Shown piece by piece: positions 25,454 to 30,496 of a DNA stretch of 30,496 bases. Where the stretch lies: the NCBI GenBank assembly GCA_039030175.1, contig JBCCER010000035.1, positions 1-30,496 on the forward strand. Direction: 5' to 3'. This stretch comes from JANQGH01 sp039030175 (GTDB lineage: Bacteria > Pseudomonadota > Alphaproteobacteria > DSM-16000 > Inquilinaceae). A program made the position numbers and the translations under genes. Each line of letters begins with the position of its first letter. Position 1 is the first letter of the stretch. The notes beneath the pieces are model-generated. The model was not told where the DNA came from. It saw nothing but the letters and a program-made list of their open reading frames with translations, and searched no databases.

Positions 25454-25969
25454 TCAAGCGGCCCGCGTGCCACCGGAGCCGCCGCGCGCATCTTCTTGGC
25501 ATATCTGATCGATCATGCCGTCCAGCACGCGGTTGAATACGGCGACTTCTTCCTCGGAGAATTGTTCGTAAAGACCCTCTTGGCGCTTCAGGGCCGACGG
25601 CAGCAATTTACGATAAAGGGCCGCTCCGGACTTGGTCGCGGCCAAGATGGTGCGCCGGTTGTCTGCTGGGTCGGGTATTTCGGACACCAACCCCTTGGCG
25701 ACCAGGGATGTCTTAACGCGGCTGATTCGGGCCAAATCGATGAAAATGATCTCGCCGATTTGGGTCTGCGTCATGGGACCGAAGCCAGCCAGGATGGCCA
25801 ACATGCGCCAAGCCGTTAGGCTAAGCCCGGAGTTTTTCTCGTGCCAGCGCTGGGCCGTTCGGGTGAGCAGATGGCTAAGAACAGTGATCCTATGGGTCAG
25901 GAACCTGTCGAGGGTCTCAAGGTTTTCGGCCGACGCCCGAGGTGCGTTGACTCGCTTCTTCTCAGGCAT
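25454..25969 (-). CDS. MarR-family transcriptional regulator
   Basis: This 171-residue winged helix-turn-helix protein has the MarR arrangement: LSLTAWRMLAILAGFGPMTQTQIGEIIFIDLARISRV, then a recognition helix and the wing SEIPDPADNRRTILA with the basic D-x-R-R tip, then a long dimerisation helix. It probably represses a target near itself, either its own gene or the adjacent sugar-type importer operon at 26222-29258. It is convergent with the DppC-like gene, and the 80 bases between the two (25374-25453) hold no convincing terminator. The start has only a weak GGTGA site. A promoter and a palindrome lie directly upstream. Confidence 0.9.
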   Translation of the reverse strand: MPEKKRVNAPRASAENLETLDRFLTHRITVLSHLLTRTAQRWHEKNSGLSLTAWRMLAILAGFGPMTQTQIGEIIFIDLARISRVKTSLVAKGLVSEIPDPADNRRTILAATKSGAALYRKLLPSALKRQEGLYEQFSEEEVAVFNRVLDGMIDQICQEDARGGSGGTRAA

Positions 25970-25990
25970 TCACCGCGTCCCACAGATCCA

Positions 25991-26000
25991 TGACTAGTCA
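25991..26000. promoter_or_regulatory. Perfect palindrome TGACTAGTCA, candidate MarR operator
   Basis: TGACTAGTCA is a perfect 10-base palindrome lying 21 bases before the marR start codon. It is just downstream of the -10 box proposed for that gene, so it would cover the transcription start. This is the usual place for autoregulation by MarR proteins. Binding has not been shown. Confidence 0.5.
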
Positions 26001-26002
26001 AT

Positions 26003-26031
26003 TATCTATCAGCAAACTCTACTGGGCACAA
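26003..26031 (-). promoter_or_regulatory. Candidate sigma-70 promoter of marR
   Basis: On the minus strand, TTGTGC (-35, 26026-26031) and TAGATA (-10, 26003-26008) are separated by 17 bases, with the palindrome TGACTAGTCA immediately downstream. The fit to consensus is fair, and the position upstream of the regulator gene is sensible. Confidence 0.45.
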
Positions 26032-26175
26032 TTATGGTTACGAGGAACTGGTTCGGCAGCGGTTGATCATTGTCCTATCATTGGCATGGTATCCGGCACC
26101 GATGTTGTTCAGTGTTCGGCGCAAATCCAGTAGGGATGAGATAGGTTCGGCCGCCGATCCAAAATTGGGGCAAGT

Positions 26176-26189
26176 ACAATCGCGATTGT
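26176..26189. promoter_or_regulatory. Perfect 14-base palindrome ACAATCGCGATTGT
   Basis: This perfect palindrome lies 33 bases beyond the stop of the permease gene at 26222, in the 252-base gap before marR. As a hairpin it has only a five-base AT-rich stem, so it is a better candidate for a dimeric regulator's binding site than for a terminator. The target gene is unclear. Confidence 0.4.
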
Positions 26190-26221
26190 CAAGAAGTCGC
26201 GTGTTGATATGTCGGTTGCAC

Positions 26222-27046
26222 CTATTTGACGGCACCGACACCCAGGCCACGCACCAGATAGCGCTGCAGCCAAGCGAAGATGATCGCGACCGGGATTGTC
26301 GCGACCAGCGAGGCGGCCATCACGTGATGCCATTCGATGGTGTAGCGGCCGGCAACCAGCGAGAAGATCTGAATTGGCAGCGTATAACTCTCCTGCCGGC
26401 GCAGCATTGTCAAAGCAATGACGAACTCGTTCCAGGCGTTGATGAACGAGAAGATCGCCGTCACAGCTATGGCCGGAATGGCGAGCGGCAAAAAGACGCG
26501 GATCAGGGCGGCCGTGTGCGACGCCCCCTCCAGCCACGCCGCCTCTTCAAGGTCCTTGGGGATGGTGGCGAAATAGCTTTGCAGCATCCAGACGGTGAAT
26601 GCGATGTTGAACGCGCCGTAGATCAGTACGACGGAATTGACGCTGTCAACCAGACCCACCGCAACGGCAAGACGGAACAGGCCGATCACCAAAACGATCG
26701 GCGATAGCATCTGCGTTACCAGCAGGAATTGGCGCAGAAAACCCTTGGCGACAAACCGATAGCGGTTGAGCGCATAGGCGAAGGGGATCGACACCACGAT
26801 CGCAATCGCCGTCGACAGCACGCCGACATAGATCGAGTTCCACAGCGCCGATCCAAAACCGGTCGCCGTCCACATGGTGACGAAGTTCTCCCATGCCAGC
26901 CGGCTTGGCACCCAGCTTGGGGTCAGTACCTCGCCCGCCGGCTTCAGCGCGGTGATGAACATAACGGCGAAGGGAAACAGCGTCAGCACCACCAGCGGCG
27001 ACAAGACCAGCCAGGCGATGATCGTTCGCCGCAGTTTCGGGGTCAT
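26222..27046 (-). CDS. ABC sugar-type permease, MalG-like (second carbohydrate importer)
   Basis: The 274-residue membrane protein has about six helices and the coupling loop EEAAWLEGASHTAALIRVFLP. The N-terminal helix LVVLTLFPFAVMFITALKPAGEVL is typical of the MalG-type partner. It starts at ATG 27046, overlapping the upstream permease stop (ATGA). The longer open frame extending to 27718 lies over that permease and was rejected. It is the last gene of this minus-strand operon; no clear terminator follows within the gap at 25970-26221. Confidence 0.93.
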   Translation of the reverse strand: MTPKLRRTIIAWLVLSPLVVLTLFPFAVMFITALKPAGEVLTPSWVPSRLAWENFVTMWTATGFGSALWNSIYVGVLSTAIAIVVSIPFAYALNRYRFVAKGFLRQFLLVTQMLSPIVLVIGLFRLAVAVGLVDSVNSVVLIYGAFNIAFTVWMLQSYFATIPKDLEEAAWLEGASHTAALIRVFLPLAIPAIAVTAIFSFINAWNEFVIALTMLRRQESYTLPIQIFSLVAGRYTIEWHHVMAASLVATIPVAIIFAWLQRYLVRGLGVGAVK

Positions 27047-27918
27047 TGCCGCCTCTCCCGCGAGGCCAAGAAGACGTAGAGGATCGTGAAGAGCAGCAAG
27101 ATGGCGAACATCATCAGCGATAAGGCCGAGGCTTCGCCGAGCTTCCCAAACCGAAAGCCCAGCTTGTAGAGGTAGGTCACCAAGATGTCGGTGGAATTGG
27201 CCGGCCCGCCCTGGGTGGTTGCCCAGATAATCGGGAAGGAGTTGAAGACATAAATCGTGTTCAAAACGACCGCGATGTTCACAAACGGGCGCATTAGGGG
27301 AAACGTGATCCGACGGAAGATCTGCAGCGGCGAGGCGCCCTCCAGTTTCGCGGCCTCGTAAAGATCGTCGGAGATCGACGACAGGCCGCCGAGAAATATC
27401 GTCACTGTAAACGGCACGGTGACCAAAATGCCGATCAGAATCTGAACCGGAAAGGCGGTCGCGGCCTGGGCCAGCCATTGAATGTTGGTGTCGATCAGGC
27501 CCAGATCCCGCAGTCCGGTATTGAGCAGTCCGCTCTCCCCATTGAGGGCCCAGCGCCAGACGATCGCCGTCATCGTAATCGAAATCGACCAGGGCAGCAT
27601 CACGATGACCCGCGCGACACCCCGTCCATAGAAATCCTGATGCAGGATCATGGCGACCGGAAACGAGACCACCAGGGCGCCGAAGACGATGCCGACTGTC
27701 CAGATCAACGTTCGCCAAGCGGCGCCCAAAAAGTCCGGATCTATGAAAACTGCAAAATAGTTCTCTAAACCGGCAAAGCCACGTAGTTGCCCGAAGCGGT
27801 TAACGTCGCTCAGCGATATCTGACCGAGCTGGAACAGCGGCCATAGGACAATGAATGCGCCCAGCAGAAACCCTGGGAGAACCAGCAGGTAGGGGACCAA
27901 AGGTGCGGTTCGACGCAT
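27043..27918 (-). CDS. ABC sugar-type permease, MalF-like (second carbohydrate importer)
   Basis: The 291-residue membrane protein has about six helices and the EAA loop YEAAKLEGASPLQIFRRIT. The segment VIVMLPWSISITMTAIVWRW and the following GLLNTGL are typical of MalF-like permeases. The stop overlaps the start of the MalG-like gene. It lies 107 bases after the binding-protein stop, with a stem-loop in between. The ATPase partner is not in this operon; the ATPase starting at 30252 on the plus strand is the best local candidate. Confidence 0.92.
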   Translation of the reverse strand: MRRTAPLVPYLLVLPGFLLGAFIVLWPLFQLGQISLSDVNRFGQLRGFAGLENYFAVFIDPDFLGAAWRTLIWTVGIVFGALVVSFPVAMILHQDFYGRGVARVIVMLPWSISITMTAIVWRWALNGESGLLNTGLRDLGLIDTNIQWLAQAATAFPVQILIGILVTVPFTVTIFLGGLSSISDDLYEAAKLEGASPLQIFRRITFPLMRPFVNIAVVLNTIYVFNSFPIIWATTQGGPANSTDILVTYLYKLGFRFGKLGEASALSLMMFAILLLFTILYVFLASRERRQ

Positions 27919-27956
27919 CGGACCATCAACGGTCGCTGGCCTGACGCATCAAGGGC

Positions 27957-27971
27957 AGGCCGTTTCGGCCT
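27957..27971 (-). other. Short stem-loop between binding protein and permease genes
   Basis: AGGCCG/CGGCCT with a three-base AAA loop on the minus strand makes a compact six-pair hairpin 54 bases after the binding-protein stop. No T-run follows. It is comparable in position to the stronger stem-loops after the other binding-protein genes, but smaller. Confidence 0.45.
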
Positions 27972-28025
27972 CGGGTCATTGCCGGTGCCAAGGCATCGAC
28001 AATGACCCGAACAGAGGCGCGGCTG

Positions 28026-29258
28026 CTATTGACCAAGAACGACGTTAATCTCGGCCGCGGCTTCGTTGAGCGTGCTTTCGATGTCCGCGTCGCCAAGATA
28101 GATGGTTTGCAACGCATCGGAGGTGATCGAGGCTATTTCCTCCCATCCAGCAATCACCGGCGCAAAGCGCGCCTGCGGCAACAAGGCGGTGAACTCCCGC
28201 AAATCGGCGTTGTCGGCAAAGGTCGGCATCGCGGCAACTTCCGGATTCACCGGCAGAAAACCCTCACCTTCCGTGAAGTCGGCCCGCCATTCCGTCGTGA
28301 ACAGCAGATCCAGGAACTCCCAGGCCAGATCCTTGTTCTCGGAATTCTCGAACAAGATGACGGAATCGGTCACGCCATACGTGCCCCGATCACCATCGGG
28401 ACCGGCCGGAATCGCCGTGACACCGTAATTGAGATCGGGGACCTCGGCTGCGATCTGGCTGGAAAGAAACGGCGCCGTTATCATCATGCCGACACGGCCC
28501 TGTTTGAACAGATTTTGGACATCCTCACGCGTAAATGCGGTGACGCCCGGCTGGGTGGCTTCGGAGTCGATCAGTTCTCTGTACAATGCAGCCGCCTCGT
28601 AGCCCGCTTCTGTGTCGAGTCCCGACGTGCCGTCTTCATCGACGAGATGGCCGCCATGGGCCCAGAACGCGTAGTAAAAATAGACATCCGTCTCGATCTC
28701 GTTGCCCTGCATGCCGAACCCGGAAATATCGTCGCCGAGCGCCGAAATTCTGACGGCCGCGTCCGCCAACTCATCCCAAGTGTCCGGCGGTGACTCGATG
28801 CCGGCTTGCTCAAGCAAGTCGATATTGTAGTACATCGCCCGCGCCGACGCGGCGATCGGCAGCCCATAGGTCTGGCCCTGCATCACCGATGGCGACAAGA
28901 ACACCTCGAAGAAGCGGCTGCGGAAGTCATCGTCCATATAGTCGTCGAGCGGGGCGGCGATGCCCTCTTCCACGAAATCGACCAGCCAGCGCGTGCCGAT
29001 GAGAGACAGGTCCGCGTTGACCCCACCAGAGATGTCGGTCGTCAGCTTCTGAAGCAGCACGTCCCAGGGGACCACTTCGATCTGCACGTCGACACCGTCA
29101 TGCATGGCCTCGAACTCGGCCGCGATTTCCTCGAAATAGGGTCCGGTGGCCGAGCTGTATTCGGCGACCGTAACCCGCAGGGTTTGCGCCGAGGCAAGCG
29201 CTGTGCTCATGGCCAGCGCCGCGATCACTCCGGTTGCGCAAAGGGTGATGCTCTTCAT
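28026..29258 (-). CDS. ABC solute-binding protein, family 1 (second carbohydrate importer)
   Basis: This 410-residue secreted protein has a signal peptide ending ALASA|QTL (about residue 24). The mature part begins TLRVTVAEYS and has family 1 traits such as EEIAAEFEAMHDGVDVQI, a RWLVDF segment and GRVGMMITAPFLSS. The start at ATG 29258 is well marked by GGAGGAAGAA directly upstream; in-frame upstream ATGs to 29366 lie in the divergent promoter region. It leads the operon for the two permeases (28026 down to 26222). The ligand, probably a sugar, polyol or their oxidised form, is not identified, though the divergent SDR suggests something that can be oxidised or reduced. Confidence 0.92.
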   Translation of the reverse strand: MKSITLCATGVIAALAMSTALASAQTLRVTVAEYSSATGPYFEEIAAEFEAMHDGVDVQIEVVPWDVLLQKLTTDISGGVNADLSLIGTRWLVDFVEEGIAAPLDDYMDDDFRSRFFEVFLSPSVMQGQTYGLPIAASARAMYYNIDLLEQAGIESPPDTWDELADAAVRISALGDDISGFGMQGNEIETDVYFYYAFWAHGGHLVDEDGTSGLDTEAGYEAAALYRELIDSEATQPGVTAFTREDVQNLFKQGRVGMMITAPFLSSQIAAEVPDLNYGVTAIPAGPDGDRGTYGVTDSVILFENSENKDLAWEFLDLLFTTEWRADFTEGEGFLPVNPEVAAMPTFADNADLREFTALLPQARFAPVIAGWEEIASITSDALQTIYLGDADIESTLNEAAAEINVVLGQ

Positions 29259-29313
29259 TTCTTCCTCCGTCTGTTCGTGGCGCGCGTCTTTTGGCCGCCG
29301 TCCATCATCCGAC

Positions 29314-29361
29314 TGTTCCCGCTCGAATGTGCGTGTAATCTTTTTACGCATTGTGGGAACA
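29314..29361. promoter_or_regulatory. Long imperfect inverted repeat in the divergent SBP/SDR region, candidate operator
   Basis: TGTTCCC (29314-29320) is mirrored by GGGAACA (29355-29361), and inner parts AATG-CGT (29326-29334) and ACGCATT (29346-29352) also pair, giving a nested dyad about 48 bases across. It lies in the 210-base gap between the solute-binding protein and the SDR genes, where one regulator could control both directions. No regulator gene of the usual LacI type is seen in the window, so the binding protein is unknown. Confidence 0.45.
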
Positions 29362-29371
29362 TGCAAGGGGT

Positions 29372-29400
29372 TTTTGACTTCTGTGTTGCGAAATTACATT
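29372..29400 (+). promoter_or_regulatory. Candidate promoter of the SDR gene
   Basis: TTTTGA (29372-29377) and TACATT (29395-29400), 17 bases apart, form a fair sigma-70-type promoter pointing to the SDR gene, about 70 bases upstream of its chosen ATG. It lies just after the inverted repeat. Confidence 0.35.
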
Positions 29401-29468
29401 CCGCGTTTTAGCGTTTTATGGATGTCTGGCCCTGGCATGTGGGGCTTTTGTCAGTAGAGACTTGGCCA

Positions 29469-30227
29469 ATGATCGGATTAGACAGCAGCAGGGTGGTAAT
29501 CACAGGCGCCGGCGGCGGGGTCGGTACAGCACTCGTCGAGCGTTTCGCCGAACTGGGCGCGACGGTCGTGGCTTGCGACCTGCCCGGCTCGGACCTCGGC
29601 GACCTGCCTGTCGCGGAGACGCATCTGTTCGACCTGACCGACCGCGAAGCCACCCTTCAGGCCGCGCAAGAGATCTGTGAGCGCGGTGAACCCGATTGCC
29701 TTGTGTCCAATGCTGGCTGGACGCGGGCCGAGACTTTCGATCAGGCGACCCATCAGGCGATCGAATTCGAGGTCGGCTTGAACTTTAGCGGCGCCGCGGA
29801 TCTATCACGCGCTCTGCTTCCGGCGATGCGTAACCGACCGAACGGGGCCAGCTTCGTCTTTATCTCCTCGATCAACGCAATCAGCCATTTCGGCAACCCA
29901 GCCTATGCGGCGGCCAAGGCCGGCCTCGGCGCTTGGGCGCGGGCGATTGCTGCTGAGGAGGGCGTGAATGGAATCCGCGCGAACGTGGTTGCGCCGGGCT
30001 CGATCCGCACCCCGGCATGGGACCATAGGATCGAACGCGACCCGGAAATACTAAAGCGCGTCTCTGCCTTCTTCCCCCTCGGCCGAATGGTGGAGGCAAG
30101 AGAGGTCGCCAACGCGGCCGCGTTTCTTGCGTCACCGCTTGCCAGCGGCATCACCGGCGTCACATTGCCGGTGGATTGCGGACTATCGTCCAGCTATCTG
30201 CCTTTCATGCGCGAGATTGCCTCGTGA
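29469..30227 (+). CDS. Short-chain dehydrogenase/reductase (SDR), NAD-type
   Basis: The 252-residue cytoplasmic oxidoreductase of the classical SDR family has the cofactor motif TGAGGGVG (12-19), an acidic residue Asp37 at the end of the second strand suggesting NAD(H), NAG (81-83), and the catalytic set Ser133, Tyr146 and Lys150 (YAAAK). It ends with a typical VTLPVDCGLSSSY-like tail that closes the substrate pocket. ATG 29469 fits the usual distance of five to ten residues before the first strand; an upstream in-frame ATG at 29418 is possible. It lies 24 bases before an ABC ATPase gene, and is likely to act on the solute imported by the divergent importer. Confidence 0.9.
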   Translation: MIGLDSSRVVITGAGGGVGTALVERFAELGATVVACDLPGSDLGDLPVAETHLFDLTDREATLQAAQEICERGEPDCLVSNAGWTRAETFDQATHQAIEFEVGLNFSGAADLSRALLPAMRNRPNGASFVFISSINAISHFGNPAYAAAKAGLGAWARAIAAEEGVNGIRANVVAPGSIRTPAWDHRIERDPEILKRVSAFFPLGRMVEAREVANAAAFLASPLASGITGVTLPVDCGLSSSYLPFMREIAS

Positions 30228-30251
30228 ACGGCGCTGCGGAAGGAGACCGCT

Positions 30252-30496
30252 ATGGCCACGCTTGAGCTGTCGCATATCGAAAAACGCTACGGTTCGCTGA
30301 CGGTCATCGAAGATCTCTCTTTGTCCATTGCGAAGGGCGAGTTCGTTGTGCTGGTCGGCCCGTCGGGATGTGGCAAGTCAACCCTTTTGCGGATGATCGC
30401 CGGCCTCGAAGAAATTTCAGGCGGCGATCTGATCATCGATGGCAAGCGCGCCAACAAAATCGTCCCGCAAAAGCGCGACATCTCGATGGTATTTCA
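30252..30496 (+). CDS. ABC transporter ATPase, MalK/UgpC family, start only (cut by window edge)
   Basis: The first 81 codons are visible. They show an A-loop tyrosine in KRYGS, Walker A GPSGCGKST at about residues 37-45 and RDISMVF leading into the Q-loop, all typical of the MalK-like class. GGAAGGAGA upstream of the ATG is a strong ribosome site. As the divergent importer genes (26222-29258) have no ATPase of their own, this gene is its probable partner, with the SDR in the same transcript. Confidence 0.9.
   Translation, partial: MATLELSHIEKRYGSLTVIEDLSLSIAKGEFVVLVGPSGCGKSTLLRMIAGLEEISGGDLIIDGKRANKIVPQKRDISMVF

Noticed and set aside
26063..26707. Plus-strand open frame of about 214 codons
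   Set aside because: It lies mostly antisense to the MalG-like permease, is rich in Asp, Arg, Gln and His, and has no domain. It is the typical shadow of a membrane-protein gene.
27047..27718. In-frame extension of the permease frame at 26222-27046
   Set aside because: This is the same situation: it is antiphase to a real permease gene, and the ATGA overlap at 27043-27046 marks the true start.
1..30496. Search for tRNA, rRNA, CRISPR arrays, phage genes and insertion sequences
   Set aside because: No cloverleaf-like or repeat-spacer pattern, integrase or transposase was seen. Gene-free stretches are all shorter than about 265 bases.

Overview
The window is GC-rich and gene-dense, and reads as chromosomal or megaplasmid DNA of an alphaproteobacterium, with a Rhodobacterales/Rhizobiales-like repertoire. 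The grounds are codon use, the abundance of TRAP and ABC uptake systems, and tight ATGA-overlapping operons. No rRNA, tRNA, CRISPR array, phage gene or insertion sequence was found. It is a transport and catabolism region with five solute-binding proteins, four complete or nearly complete ABC importers, one TRAP transporter and four regulators of four different families (LysR, DeoR, RpiR, MarR).

Layout. (1) 1-6.96 kb, minus strand: lysR, then dctP-dctQ-dctM (TRAP), a DapA-family lyase/aldolase, a 4-oxalocrotonate tautomerase-like protein, and a BisC/TorA-type molybdoenzyme that runs off the left edge. (2) 7.2-11.98 kb, minus strand: a small SLOG/LOG-like Rossmann protein, an ABC ATPase and two permeases, all linked by 4-base ATGA overlaps, then a sugar-type solute-binding protein and a terminator. 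A DeoR-family regulator is divergent at 12.07 kb. (3) 13.0-18.5 kb, plus strand: an RpiR/SIS regulator, an AfuA/FbpA-type binding protein, a fused double permease, an ATPase and a histidine phosphatase that overlaps the ATPase stop. (4) 18.5-25.4 kb: a glutathione/dipeptide-type importer split over divergent transcripts. The binding protein, the double ATPase and a signal-less gamma-glutamyltransferase are on the minus strand, and two permeases are on the plus strand. A MarR regulator converges on it at 25.45-25.97 kb. (5) 26.2-30.5 kb: a second sugar-type importer, with binding protein and two permeases on the minus strand, and a short-chain dehydrogenase plus the start of an ABC ATPase on the plus strand.

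How the parts work together (inference). Each block pairs an importer with one or more soluble enzymes and a local regulator, so each looks like a self-contained uptake-and-convert cassette. Suggested pairings are: an acid imported by TRAP and processed by lyase, tautomerase and oxide reductase; a phosphorylated solute imported by the AfuABC-like system and dephosphorylated inside the cell; gamma-glutamyl peptides imported whole and split in the cytoplasm; and a sugar or polyol imported and oxidised by the SDR. The substrates cannot be read from the sequence.

A recurrent structural theme is a stable stem-loop just 3' of solute-binding-protein genes that are followed by further genes of the same transcript. 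This would fit differential expression of the binding protein over downstream components. No wholly unknown system with strong evidence was found. The most unusual pieces are the SLOG-ABC operon, the RpiR-AfuABC-phosphatase module and the TRAP-lyase-tautomerase-molybdoenzyme operon.
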